Shown one piece after another: positions 26,484 to 35,621 of a DNA stretch of 64,000 nucleotides. Every line of letters starts with the position of its first letter. Within the stretch, counting starts at the first letter, position 1. Origin of the DNA: JANQOH01 sp965243325 (GTDB lineage Bacteria > Pseudomonadota > Alphaproteobacteria > UBA7887); contig CBDEUQ010000003.1 of NCBI GenBank assembly GCA_965243325.1, forward strand, positions 1,736,001 through 1,800,000. The letters are read 5' to 3'. The notes under the pieces are model-generated. The model had not been told where the DNA came from, ran no database searches, and saw only the letters and a list, made by a program, of their open reading frames with translations. A program made the translations under genes and the position numbers.

Positions 26484-27713
26484 ATGGCGCGGCGCCGAAC
26501 ACGCGCGGGAGCCTGCTTCATGGTCGCGGCCCTGTTGTCGCCGGCGACGCTGGCGCAGAGCTTTTCCGATCTGGAAGGACGGCTCCGAGATCATCCCGCG
26601 CTCGAGGCGATGCACCACAGGGCGCATGCCGACAGGGACCGCGCCGTCGCCGCATACGCCCTGCCCGACCCGGTGTTCTCCTTCGGCGTCGGCAACTTCC
26701 CGCTCTTCCGACCGTCCTTCGACCGCTACCTGCCCACCAACAAGTCCGTCGGCGTACGCCAGGCGTTCCCCGCCCGCGCGAAGCGCGAGGCGGCGGCCCG
26801 CGAGGCGCGGCACCGCGCGAGAGAGACGGAAGCCATGCGGGAGGCGCTGTACGCGGGGTTGCGCGCCGAGCTGATCTCGCTGCTCGTCCACAAGCGACGC
26901 ATCGCACGCCAGCGCGCGCTCGCCGGGGAGCAAAGCGCCCTGTACGACGAGCTCGCCCGGGTCGTCGAGGCGGAGATCGACGCGGGCCGCCCGGCCGTCT
27001 TCCGTCTCGCCGAGATCGAGGCCGAGCGGGTCGGGGTCGCCAGGCTTCTCGTCGGGCTGGACGGCGAGGAAGGCGGTATCGACGCGCGCCTCGTCGACCT
27101 CGTGGGCGACGTCCCGACGACAGGCCCGCCGCCGGTGGAGTCGGTCGCGTGGACGGGAGACTTCGGCGTCTTCCACGCGGTGCGCGTCGCGGCCGCGACC
27201 ATTTCGGTTGCCGCCGCACGCGTTGCCGCGGCCGAAGCCTCGTGGCAGCCGGAATGGGGCCTGCAGTTGACCTACCAGCAGCGTGAGGACGGCCGCGGCG
27301 GAACGGGAAGCGCGTTCGCCGGCGACGACTGGGTTTCGGGAATGGTGACCTTCACCGTTCCGCTGTGGGCCGAACGCAGCCAAGAGCCGCGCTTTCGCGC
27401 CGCCGCCGCCGAGCGGAACGCCGCGCGCAGCGAATACCTTGCCGTCGCCCGCAACGCCCTGGCGCAGTACCGGAGCCACGCCGCGGTCCGCAGGGCGGCA
27501 AATGCGGCCGTGGAGGTGATCGAACGCAAGATCTCCGCCGTGGAGGACGAGGTGGCGTCTCGGTTGACGACCTACGAGTCCGGAGCCGGCGACTACTCGC
27601 CGATCGTCGACGGCGAAATCGCCATTCTCGCGCTGCGTGCCGAGATCGCGGGTGAAGAGGCCGCGGCGGCCGCGGCGGCCGCGCGCATGAACGGCCTCCT
27701 CGCGGCGCCGTGA
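26484..27713 (+). CDS. Outer-membrane efflux protein of copper/silver efflux system (CusC-like)
   Basis: A 409-residue TolC-family protein with a cleavable signal peptide (AGACFMVAALLSPATLAQ) and no lipobox. It contains the family stretch HPALEAMHHRAHADRDRAVAAYALPDPVFSFGVGNFP, beta-strand segments (EWGLQLTYQQRED, WVSGMVTFTVPLWA) and long helices in between. Such proteins form the exit duct for CusBA pumps. An excellent ribosome site, GGGGAGAGGAGG, touches the ATG at 26484. The stop overlaps the next gene's GTG. It is first in the operon controlled by the CsoR-like operator. Confidence 0.88.
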   Translation: MARRRTRAGACFMVAALLSPATLAQSFSDLEGRLRDHPALEAMHHRAHADRDRAVAAYALPDPVFSFGVGNFPLFRPSFDRYLPTNKSVGVRQAFPARAKREAAAREARHRARETEAMREALYAGLRAELISLLVHKRRIARQRALAGEQSALYDELARVVEAEIDAGRPAVFRLAEIEAERVGVARLLVGLDGEEGGIDARLVDLVGDVPTTGPPPVESVAWTGDFGVFHAVRVAAATISVAAARVAAAEASWQPEWGLQLTYQQREDGRGGTGSAFAGDDWVSGMVTFTVPLWAERSQEPRFRAAAAERNAARSEYLAVARNALAQYRSHAAVRRAANAAVEVIERKISAVEDEVASRLTTYESGAGDYSPIVDGEIAILALRAEIAGEEAAAAAAAARMNGLLAAP

Positions 27714-29431
27714 CGCGGACGCCCGCAATCGGCGCGCTGGTGTTGGCCTTGGCCTTGGCCTTGGGGGGCAGCACGGCGGCCACCGCGGCCGCGGAGGCTC
27801 CGGCGCCCGAAGCCCTATCGTACACCTGCCCGATGCATCCGCACTACATATCGTCCGACCCCGACGGGACGTGTCCGATCTGCGGTATGGACCTCGTGGC
27901 CTTCTTCGGCGGCGGGGGCGGGGCGGTAGGCGACGACTCGATCGCCGTCGCGCCCGAGATGATCCAGACCATGGGCGTGCGCACGGCGGCCGCGGCAATC
28001 AGAAGCTTCGGACGGCGCATGCGAGCGTTCGGCACCGTGGAAACCGACGAACGCCTGGAAACCGTCTCCGCGTCGCGCCTCGAGGGCTGGATCGAGGACC
28101 TCACGGTCCGCGCGGAGGGCGAGTCGGTGCAGCCGGGCGCGCTGCTCTACCGCGTCTACAGTCCGGACCTCATCGCTGCGCAGAAGGACTACCTGAACGC
28201 CGTGGACGTCGGCAACCGCCGTCGCATCGACGCCGTGCAACAGCGGCTGCGGTCGCTCGGAATGCAGCCCGCCGCAATCGTCCGTCTCACGGAATCCCGG
28301 CAGGCGGTCGAACGGGTGCCGGTGTACGCCGAAGCGGGCGGCACGGTCATCGAGCTGCGGGTCCGCGAGGGAGACTACGTGAAGCACGGCACGCCGACCC
28401 TTCGTCTCCAGTCCTACGACGACGTGTGGGTGATCGCGTCCGTCCCCGAACACCAGCTTCCGCTCATCGACACCGGCATGCCGGTGCATCTGACGTTCCC
28501 GAGCGCGCCCGAGCGATCGGGCGAGGGCCGGATCGACTACATCTATCCGACCATCGACCCCCGGACCCGCACGGCCGACGTCAGAATCGTGGTGGACAAC
28601 GAATCCGGCGCCCTGCGCCCGGGTGCGTACGCCGACATCGGTTTCGACCTCGGCGGCGCGCCGCGGCTGTCGGTTCCGACGGAGGCCGTACTGCGCGACT
28701 CCCGGGGCGCCCACGTCATCGTTTCGCGCAGCGACGGCCGGTTCGCCGGCCGCGCCGTGCGCACGGGCATCTCGACGGGCGAATGGACCGAAATCCTCGC
28801 CGGCCTCGTTCCCGGCGAACGCGTCGTCGCCAGCGGGCAGTTCATGCTCGATTCCGAGGCGAACCTGCGCGAGGGCCTGAGCAAGCTGCGCGCCTTCGCC
28901 GGCGGCCCCGACACGCCCCTGTCCGAGCTCCCCATCGACGCGGCAACGCTCGCTCAACTCGACCATTTCGTCGACATGGCGCTCTATTTTCACGAAGCGC
29001 TGGTCGACCGCTACCGGATCGACCCCTTCTTTGTCGATCCGGCGCTGGCGATCGGCGAGGCGCTGAAGGCGCGCTTCGCGGATACCAAGCTGGTCCCGAT
29101 CATCGAAGCGGGTCAAGCCGCGCTGCGCGCCGCGAAAACGGCTCGCGGCGGCGATGCGCTGGCGGCGGAGCTCGAGCGACTGACGAGGGCGCTGGAGCCC
29201 TGGCTGCTGGAGGGCGCGCCGATCCACTACCGCGACGCGGGCCTCGTCTTCTGGCGCGAGAGCGAAACGGGGCGGCCGTGGCTGCAGGAGAGCGGCGCGG
29301 TGCGCAACCCGTACCGCGGGGGCGAGGCGGAGACCGTGCCCTGGCCCGACCCGATGGCCCGAACGGACGTCGATGCCGCCGCGGCCGTGCCGCGGCTGGA
29401 CACCGCCGATCCGCAGACCGTGCACCGCTAG
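27710..29431 (+). CDS. cusB: Copper/silver efflux periplasmic adaptor CusB with heavy-metal-binding domain
   Basis: A 573-residue RND adaptor. After a signal peptide, residues 38-62 form the heavy-metal-binding motif YTCPMHPHYISSDPDGTCPICGMDL. Its Cys/Met/His ligands bind Cu(I) and pass it to the pump. The barrel-sandwich and beta-barrel parts follow (VETDERLETVSASRLEGWIEDLTVRAEGE, GTVIELRVREGDYVKHGTPTLRLQS, GRIDYIYPTIDPRTRTADVRI, GEWTEILAGLVPGERVVASGQFMLDSEANLR). The C-terminal 170 residues, from about 400, resemble a DUF3347-type helical domain fused to some CusB proteins. GTG start coupled to the upstream stop. Partner of the CusA-like pump immediately downstream. Confidence 0.94.
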   Translation: MTRTPAIGALVLALALALGGSTAATAAAEAPAPEALSYTCPMHPHYISSDPDGTCPICGMDLVAFFGGGGGAVGDDSIAVAPEMIQTMGVRTAAAAIRSFGRRMRAFGTVETDERLETVSASRLEGWIEDLTVRAEGESVQPGALLYRVYSPDLIAAQKDYLNAVDVGNRRRIDAVQQRLRSLGMQPAAIVRLTESRQAVERVPVYAEAGGTVIELRVREGDYVKHGTPTLRLQSYDDVWVIASVPEHQLPLIDTGMPVHLTFPSAPERSGEGRIDYIYPTIDPRTRTADVRIVVDNESGALRPGAYADIGFDLGGAPRLSVPTEAVLRDSRGAHVIVSRSDGRFAGRAVRTGISTGEWTEILAGLVPGERVVASGQFMLDSEANLREGLSKLRAFAGGPDTPLSELPIDAATLAQLDHFVDMALYFHEALVDRYRIDPFFVDPALAIGEALKARFADTKLVPIIEAGQAALRAAKTARGGDALAAELERLTRALEPWLLEGAPIHYRDAGLVFWRESETGRPWLQESGAVRNPYRGGEAETVPWPDPMARTDVDAAAAVPRLDTADPQTVHR

Positions 29432-29440
29432 GGCGGCCGC

Positions 29441-32400
29441 TTGTCCGATCCCGGCACCGACGATCTGACCGGCCGCGATCCGTCGACCTCGGCCGTCGCC
29501 CGCCTGATTTCCTGGTCGGCCGCCAACCAGACGATCGTGCTCGTTCTCGCCGCAGCGCTCGCCGCGGCGGGCTGGCTCGCGGTGCAGCGAACGCCGCTCG
29601 ACGCCATCCCGGACCTCACCGACACGCAGGTCATCATCCGCACCGAGTTCCCCGGCCAGTCGCCGCAGATCGTCGAAGACCTCGTGACCTATCCGCTCTC
29701 CGCCGATCTCCTCGGCCTGCCGAAGACCGAGGACGTCCGCGGCGTGTCGATGTTCGGGACGAGCTTCGTCTATGTGATCTTCCAGGACGGCGTGGATCCG
29801 TACTGGGCGCGCTCGCGCGTGGTCGAGGCGCTCTCGCGCCTCGGTGCCGCGCTTCCCGCCGGCGCGGTGCCGCAGATCGGCCCCGACGCGACCGGTGTCG
29901 GCTGGGTCTACCAGTACGCCCTCGTCGACCGGACAGGCCGCACGGACCTCGCCCGGCTGCGCTCGCTGCAGGACTGGTTCGTCAAGCTCGAGCTTTCGGG
30001 CGTGGACGGCGTCGCCGAAGTGGCGTCCGTCGGCGGCTTCGTCCGCGAGTACCAGGTTCTCATCGACCCGAACCGGCTGCGCGCCTACGACGTGTCCATC
30101 GCCCGCATCGCCGCCGCGGTGCGCGCCGCCTCGAGCGAGGTCGGGGGCCGCATCCTCGAGCAGGGAGAAACGGAATTCGTCATCCGCTCTTCCGGCTACG
30201 TCGACGAGAAGGCCGACCTCGAACGGGTCGTCGTCCACGCCGAGGACGGGACGCCGGTCCTGCTCTCGGACGTGGCGCGCATCGTCGCCGGTCCGGCGCT
30301 CAGGCGCGGCGTCGTCGAGCTGAACGGCGAGGGCGAAACCGTCTCCGGCATCGTCGTCATGCGGCACGAGGAGAACGCGCTCGACGTCATTCGCCGGGTA
30401 AAGGCAAAGCTCGTCGATCTCCGGCGCGGCCTGCCGGAGGGCGTCGAGATCGTTCCCGTCTACGACCGGGCGCCGCTCATCGAGGGCGCCGTCGCCTACC
30501 TCGAACGCAAGCTCGTCGAGGAGAGCATCGCCGTCGCGCTGGTCGTCCTGGTTTTCCTTCTGCACGTGCGCGCCGCGCTGGCGGCGGTCATCGCGCTGCC
30601 GCTCGGGGTGCTGGGCGCCTTCGCGGTCATGTCGTGGCAGGGGGTGACGGCGAACGTCATGTCGCTCGGCGGCATCGCCATCGCCATCGGCGCCATGGTC
30701 GATGCCTCCATCGTGATGGTGGAGAACGCATGCCGCAAGCTGTCGGACCTCGGACCCCGGCCCGACCCGGAGCTGCGGCGGCGGACGCTGATCGAGGCGG
30801 CCCGGGAAGTCGGCCCGGGGCTCTTCTTTTCTCTGCTGATCGTCACCGTCTCGTTCCTCCCGGTCTTCGCGCTGACGGGCGAGAGCTACCGCCTGTTCTC
30901 GCCGCTTGCCTTCACCAAGACGTACGCGATGGCGTTCGCCGCCATCCTTTCGGTGACGCTGGTGCCGGTGGTGATGCTCCACCTGATGCGCGGGCGGATG
31001 CGGCGCGAGGAGGCCAATCCGCTTAACGCGCTCCTCGTCTGGCTCTACCGGCCCGTCCTGCGCGCCGCGCTGCGCGTCCGCTGGCTCACCGTCGCCCTCG
31101 CCCTGGGCGTCGTCGCCAGCGCGGCGATTCCCCTTCAGCGCCTCGGGTCGGAGTTCATGCCGGCGCTCTACGAGGGCGAGCTCCTGTACATGCCCACGAC
31201 CCTCCCCGGCGCCTCCGCCACCAAGATGCGCGAGATTCTCGGCCAGACCAATCGGATAATGACCACCGTGCCCGAGGTGGCGCGAGTCTTCGGCAAGGCG
31301 GGCCGCGCCGACACCGCCACCGATCCCGCCCCGCTGACGATGATCGAAACATGGATCGCGTTGAAGCCGAAGGAGGAGTGGCGACCGGGCGTGACCGCGG
31401 ACGACATCGTCGCCGAGCTGGACGCAAGGCTGCAAATGCCGGGTCTCGTCAATTCGTGGGGCTATCCCATCAAGATCCGCATGGACATGGTCTCGACCGG
31501 CGTGCGCACGCCCGTGGGTGTGAAGGTGACCGGCGACGACCTGATCGAGATCGAGCGCATCGCCCGCGAGATCGAAGACGCGGTGAGGGAGGTTCCGGGC
31601 ACGCGCTCGGCGTTTGCGGACCGCGTGCTGGGCGGCCGCTACCTCGACATCGTCCCGGACCGGGCCGAGCTTGCCCGCCGGAACATCGACATGGACGTCT
31701 TCCAGTCGGTGGTGCGGACGGCGCTCGGCGGGATGACGCTGGCCGAAAGCGTCGAGGGGCGCGAGCGCTACGACATCATCCTGCGCTACGACCGGCCGTT
31801 CCGCGAAAGCGTCGGCAGTCTCGGCGACATCCTCGTGCCGACGCCGGAGGGGGCGCATATCCCGCTGGCGGAACTCGCCGCCATCGCCTACGCCGAGGGC
31901 CCTCCGATGATCCGCTCCGAGAACGCCCGCCTCACCGGATGGGTGTTCGTCGACATCGCCGGGCGCGACCTGGGCGGCTACGTTGCCGAGGCGCGCGACG
32001 CGATCGCCGAAGCGGTGGACCTCCCACCGGGATACGCGGTGGCGTTCTCCGGCCAGTACGAGCAGCTCGAGGAAGCGAAGGCGCGGCTCAGCATCGCCAT
32101 CCCCGCCGCCGTGATGCTCGTCTTCGTGCTGCTCATGCTGCATTTCGGCCGCCTCGACCGCACGGCGATCGTCATGCTGTCGCTGCCCTTCGGACTCGTT
32201 GGCGGGCTGTGGGCGGTGTGGCTGGCCGGCTACAACCTGTCCGTCGCCGTCGCCGTCGGGTTCGTCGCCCTGGGCGGCGTGGCCACCGAGACGGCAGTCA
32301 TCATGCTGCTCTACATCGACCAGCACGTGCGCGTCTACCGGCCGGCCACGCGGGCCGAGCTCTCCCACGCCATCGTCCTCGGCGCCGCACGCCGCGTGCG

Positions 32401-32659
32401 CCCGGTTCTGATGACCGTCGCCACCCTGCTGACGGGGCTCGCGCCGATCTTCCTCACCGACGGCCTCGGCTCCGACGTGATGCGGCGCATCGCCCTCCCC
32501 ATGCTCGGAGGCGCCGCGTCCACCGCCCTCCTGACCCTGATCGTGATCCCGGCGGTCTACTCCATCCGGGTCGGGGGGACCCTCGCCGCGCGTGCCCGGG
32601 CACGGGAACCGGACGCGCGCACGCTTGCAACCCCGACAGAAGGAGAACCCGCCCGATGA
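29441..32659 (+). CDS. cusA: Cu(I)/Ag(I) RND efflux pump CusA
   Basis: A 1072-residue inner-membrane pump that expels periplasmic and cytoplasmic Cu(I)/Ag(I) with proton import. The TM4 motif is GAMVDASIVMVENACRKL with Asp421. The CusA methionine triad is intact: Met584 in LLYMP, Met634 in LTMIE and Met683 in MDMVSTG. Their spacing (50 and 49 residues) equals that of E. coli Met573, Met623 and Met672. Neighbouring text such as PEVARVFGKAGRADTATDPAPL is almost identical to the E. coli protein. Start taken as TTG at 29441, nine bases after cusB; it leaves a 20-residue hydrophilic N-terminus, so a slightly later start is possible. Overlaps the CusF-like gene as ATGA. Confidence 0.96.
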   Translation: MSDPGTDDLTGRDPSTSAVARLISWSAANQTIVLVLAAALAAAGWLAVQRTPLDAIPDLTDTQVIIRTEFPGQSPQIVEDLVTYPLSADLLGLPKTEDVRGVSMFGTSFVYVIFQDGVDPYWARSRVVEALSRLGAALPAGAVPQIGPDATGVGWVYQYALVDRTGRTDLARLRSLQDWFVKLELSGVDGVAEVASVGGFVREYQVLIDPNRLRAYDVSIARIAAAVRAASSEVGGRILEQGETEFVIRSSGYVDEKADLERVVVHAEDGTPVLLSDVARIVAGPALRRGVVELNGEGETVSGIVVMRHEENALDVIRRVKAKLVDLRRGLPEGVEIVPVYDRAPLIEGAVAYLERKLVEESIAVALVVLVFLLHVRAALAAVIALPLGVLGAFAVMSWQGVTANVMSLGGIAIAIGAMVDASIVMVENACRKLSDLGPRPDPELRRRTLIEAAREVGPGLFFSLLIVTVSFLPVFALTGESYRLFSPLAFTKTYAMAFAAILSVTLVPVVMLHLMRGRMRREEANPLNALLVWLYRPVLRAALRVRWLTVALALGVVASAAIPLQRLGSEFMPALYEGELLYMPTTLPGASATKMREILGQTNRIMTTVPEVARVFGKAGRADTATDPAPLTMIETWIALKPKEEWRPGVTADDIVAELDARLQMPGLVNSWGYPIKIRMDMVSTGVRTPVGVKVTGDDLIEIERIAREIEDAVREVPGTRSAFADRVLGGRYLDIVPDRAELARRNIDMDVFQSVVRTALGGMTLAESVEGRERYDIILRYDRPFRESVGSLGDILVPTPEGAHIPLAELAAIAYAEGPPMIRSENARLTGWVFVDIAGRDLGGYVAEARDAIAEAVDLPPGYAVAFSGQYEQLEEAKARLSIAIPAAVMLVFVLLMLHFGRLDRTAIVMLSLPFGLVGGLWAVWLAGYNLSVAVAVGFVALGGVATETAVIMLLYIDQHVRVYRPATRAELSHAIVLGAARRVRPVLMTVATLLTGLAPIFLTDGLGSDVMRRIALPMLGGAASTALLTLIVIPAVYSIRVGGTLAARARAREPDARTLATPTEGEPAR

Positions 32660-33069
32660 AGACCCTTGCCCTTGCCGCCGCCGGCGCGCTCGCCGCGGCG
32701 TTCGTCGTCTTCGCCCCGCCCGTGGACGCGGAGGAGTCGGACAGTTCCGCGCACGGCCATTCCGATGCCCACACCGGCGACATGGCCGACATGGACGCCG
32801 GCGACGCGCGCGCCGCCGGCGTCGTCGAGGCGCTGTCGGCGGACGGCTACTCGCTGACCGTCGCGCACGGTCCGATCTCCGGCATCGGAATGGACGCCAT
32901 GACCATGAGATTCGACACGCTCGGCGATGTCGACGTGTCGGGCTTCGCCGCCGGGGACGAGGTCGCGTTCACCCTCAGGAAGGGGCGCGACGGCTCGTAT
33001 CGGATCAGCGCCATCTGCGACACCGGCGCGGACGGGGCCGACTGCCTGGACAGCGCGCACGACCGCTGA
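32656..33069 (+). CDS. cusF: CusF-like periplasmic copper chaperone with Trp-to-Met ligand change
   Basis: A 137-residue secreted protein: signal peptide (residues 1-24), a His/Met linker (HGHSDAHTGDMADMD, 33-47), then a CusF-type OB-fold. In E. coli CusF, copper is held by a His, two Met and a cation-pi Trp. Here His71 (AHGPI), Met82 and Met84 (AMTMRF) are kept, but the Trp position is Met79 (IGMDAMTM). Two Cys (121, 130) occur in the tail. AAGGAG lies 12 bases before the ATG, and the ATG overlaps the cusA stop. Likely shuttles Cu(I)/Ag(I) to CusB. Confidence 0.88.
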   Translation: MKTLALAAAGALAAAFVVFAPPVDAEESDSSAHGHSDAHTGDMADMDAGDARAAGVVEALSADGYSLTVAHGPISGIGMDAMTMRFDTLGDVDVSGFAAGDEVAFTLRKGRDGSYRISAICDTGADGADCLDSAHDR

Positions 33070-33137
33070 CCGCCGCGCCGCGTTGACCGCCGCGGCCGGC
33101 TCGGACAGAGTGCGCGCCGTCCGCACGGGAGAGCGCC

Positions 33138-34196
33138 ATGCCGCGTTTCAGCGACGACAGTCTGCGACGAATGTGCGCGGAAGCGTTCGAGGCCGCCGGC
33201 TTCGCCCGCGCCGATGCCGAGACCGTCGGCCGCCTGATGGTCGAATCCAATCTCGTCGGGCACGACAGCCACGGCGTTCGGCATATCCCCGCCTACGTCG
33301 GGCGGGTCCGCGCCGGCCTGGTCGACCCGGCGGGCCGCGTGACCGTGGTTTCGCAAACGCCGACCACGGCGATCGTCGACGGCGGTCGCTCGCTCGGCCA
33401 TCTCGCGGCGGCGCGCGGCATGGCGCTTGCCGTCGAGAAGGCGCGCGGCGTGCGCATCGCCGCGGTGGCCGTGCGCAACAACGAGCACGTCGGGCGTGTC
33501 GGCGGCTATCCCGAGATCGCCGCCGCCGCGGGCTTCGTCGGCATCACGTTCTGCAACGCGCAGGGACGCGGTATCTCGATCGCGCCGCACGGCGGCATCG
33601 AGCGGCGTATCGGCGCCAACCCGATCGCCGCCGCGTTCCCCAATCCCGACGGCGACCCGATCCTGCTCGACATGTCGACGTCCCAGATCGCCATCAACAA
33701 GGTCCGCCAGGCGCGCGACCATGACACGCCGCTGCCGGCCGGCGCGGTGCTCGACGAGGATGGCACGCCGACGACGGACCCCGGCGCCTTTCTCGATCGC
33801 GCCGGGGTCACGCTGCCGCTCGGCGGCCTCGCGTTCGGCCACAAGGGGTTCGGCCTCGCGGTGGTCGTGGACCTCCTGTGCGGCGTGCTCGGCGGCTCCG
33901 GCAGCGCCGTCTACGGCGACAGCGCGGCGACGAACAACGGCACCTTCCACATCGCGATCGACCCGTGCGCCTTTCTCGAACGCGAGACCTACGAGGCGGA
34001 GTTGCGCAAACTCGCCGCCTACCTGCGCGCCAGCCGCACGCTGCCGGGAGTCGACAGGGTACGGCTGCCGGGTGACTTCGAAGCCGACAACCGGGCCGAA
34101 CGCGCGGCGCGCGGCATCCCGATCGACGACGCCGTATGGGCGAACATCCGCGACACGTTGACGCGGCTCAACGTGCCGGCGCCGGCGCCGCTGTAG
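33138..34196 (+). CDS. Ldh family (type 2 malate/L-lactate) NAD(P)-dependent dehydrogenase
   Basis: A 352-residue cytosolic oxidoreductase of the Ldh_2 family, which reduces 2-oxo acids such as malate, sulfolactate, ureidoglycolate or 2,3-diketogulonate products. Conserved regions are HDSHGVRHIP (residues 42-51), the catalytic His117 in NNEHVGRVGGY, GANPIAAAFPNPDGDPILLDMSTSQIA for cofactor binding, and GHKGFGLAVVVDLLCGVLGG. GGGAGAG precedes the ATG. It follows the cus operon after 68 bases in the same direction but need not belong to it. The substrate cannot be determined from sequence. Confidence 0.9.
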   Translation: MPRFSDDSLRRMCAEAFEAAGFARADAETVGRLMVESNLVGHDSHGVRHIPAYVGRVRAGLVDPAGRVTVVSQTPTTAIVDGGRSLGHLAAARGMALAVEKARGVRIAAVAVRNNEHVGRVGGYPEIAAAAGFVGITFCNAQGRGISIAPHGGIERRIGANPIAAAFPNPDGDPILLDMSTSQIAINKVRQARDHDTPLPAGAVLDEDGTPTTDPGAFLDRAGVTLPLGGLAFGHKGFGLAVVVDLLCGVLGGSGSAVYGDSAATNNGTFHIAIDPCAFLERETYEAELRKLAAYLRASRTLPGVDRVRLPGDFEADNRAERAARGIPIDDAVWANIRDTLTRLNVPAPAPL

Positions 34197-34260
34197 AATG
34201 CGCGCGGGCGCCGCGCCGCGCCGCGTCGTTTCCGGGGCTCGGCATGAGGGAGGGCGACCG

Positions 34261-35073
34261 TTGGACGACTTGAGGATCGGTCTGCTCGGCGTGGCCGGGC
34301 GCATGGGAACGACGCTGGTCCGCCGTATCGAGGCGGCGGCGGGGGCGCGCCTGGCGGCGGCGGCGGAGGCCGGGGGCCACGCGGCAGCCGGACGCGACGC
34401 GGGGGAGGTCGCCGGCATCGGCGCGCTCGGGGTCGCGATCGGGACCGATCCGCGCGCCGTGTTCGAGGCCGTCGACGCGGTGATCGAGTTCTCGCTGCCG
34501 GACGCGACGGCGGCGCACGCGGCGCTGGCGGCGGAAACGGGCACCGCGCACGTCGTCGGCACCACCGGGCTCGATGCGGCGCAGGCCGGCGCCGTGCGGG
34601 CCGCGGCGGCGCGCACCGCCGTGGTCTGGGCACCGAACATGAGCGTCGGCGTCAACGTGCTGATCGCGTTGACCGAGCAGGTCGCGCGCGTCCTCGGAGC
34701 CGACTACGACATCGAGATCGTCGAGATGCACCATCGCCACAAGTTGGACGCGCCATCCGGCACGGCGCTCGGGCTGGGGAAGGCGGCCGCGGCCGGGCGC
34801 GGCGTCGATCACGACATCGCCGCCGTGCGCGGACGCGACGGGCATACCGGCGCGCGGCGCGCCGGCGACATCGGCTACGCCGTATTGCGCGGCGGCGGCA
34901 TCCCCGGCGATCACAGCGTGATCTTCGCCGCCGACGGGGAGCGGCTCGAGCTCGGCCACCGCGCGGGCACGCGCGATGTCTTTGCCGACGGCGCGGTGCG
35001 CGCGGCGTTGTGGACGCGCGGCCGGCCGCCCGGCCTCTACGACATGCGCGCCGTGCTCGGCCTGCCGGGGTGA
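34261..35073 (+). CDS. dapB: 4-hydroxy-tetrahydrodipicolinate reductase
   Basis: Catalyses the NAD(P)H-dependent step of lysine/diaminopimelate synthesis. It has 270 residues: N-terminal dinucleotide motif GVAGRMG (residues 10-16), GTTGL (100-104) and the catalytic/substrate motif EMHHRHKLDAPSGTA (156-169), with the conserved His pair and Lys. The start is TTG at 34261 behind GAGGGAGGG, giving the standard length; an upstream in-frame ATG at 34198 would add a non-homologous extension. The last 37 bases overlap the convergent DUF2244 gene. Confidence 0.96.
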   Translation: MDDLRIGLLGVAGRMGTTLVRRIEAAAGARLAAAAEAGGHAAAGRDAGEVAGIGALGVAIGTDPRAVFEAVDAVIEFSLPDATAAHAALAAETGTAHVVGTTGLDAAQAGAVRAAAARTAVVWAPNMSVGVNVLIALTEQVARVLGADYDIEIVEMHHRHKLDAPSGTALGLGKAAAAGRGVDHDIAAVRGRDGHTGARRAGDIGYAVLRGGGIPGDHSVIFAADGERLELGHRAGTRDVFADGAVRAALWTRGRPPGLYDMRAVLGLPG

Positions 35074-35594
35074 TTTGCGCCGCGGAGGCGCGCGAGCGCG
35101 TCCGTCAGGACACGGTGGAAGCCGCGCCGCTCCTCGGGCGTGAGGAAGCGGCCGATGGCGACCTGCTGGCCGCGCCCGGACAGGGTGAGACGGCTGTGGT
35201 GCTCGCCCGGCGCGTCCAGAGACACCGTCAGCCAATAGGGCTGAAACGACCAGCGCCGGACGCGCCCCGACGGCGCGATGCGCTCGACGTCAAGCCGGGA
35301 CGGCGACAGGCGCACGCGTTCGACGAGGCGGCCGCTGCGATAGTTGAGGCGGAAGGCCAGCCAGATCAGCACCACGTCAAGGCCGAAGAAGCCGAGGACC
35401 GGCCATGCACCGGCGATCAGGAAGACCGCTCCGGCGGCGAAGCACACGAGCGACACGCAGCCCATGAGCACGAGAAAACCGGTGGGCCCGAGCGAGCGAT
35501 GGGGGCGGAGCTCGGCGTCGACCAGGAGCGGCGCGCGCATCGGCCGTTCGCCCGTTCCGCCCCCGCGCTTGTCAAAGCCGCCCGCGTCGGCCAT
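35037..35594 (-). CDS. DUF2244 integral membrane protein
   Basis: A 185-residue protein of the DUF2244 family, almost restricted to Alphaproteobacteria and near relatives. It has two membrane spans (FLVLMGCVSLVCFAAGAVFLIAGAW and a second starting PVLGFFGLDVVLIWLAF) and the conserved LRPHRSLGPTGF opening and RLSPSRLDVERI. The C-terminus contains RFLTPEERRGFHRVLTDAL. Its position next to nth is typical. An internal Met19 (MRAPLLVDAEL) may be the true start. Function unknown. Confidence 0.85.
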   Translation of the reverse strand: MADAGGFDKRGGGTGERPMRAPLLVDAELRPHRSLGPTGFLVLMGCVSLVCFAAGAVFLIAGAWPVLGFFGLDVVLIWLAFRLNYRSGRLVERVRLSPSRLDVERIAPSGRVRRWSFQPYWLTVSLDAPGEHHSRLTLSGRGQQVAIGRFLTPEERRGFHRVLTDALARLRGANHPGRPSTARMS

Positions 35595-35621
35595 TCATGA
35601 CACCCCATGAAAGGCCGCGAC

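Noticed and set aside
27815..32368. A 1517-codon open frame on the minus strand across the cus genes
   Set aside because: It is antisense to cusB and cusA, rich in Arg/His/Gly with no domain, and is the expected shadow of high-GC third positions. The plus-strand proteins have clear motifs.
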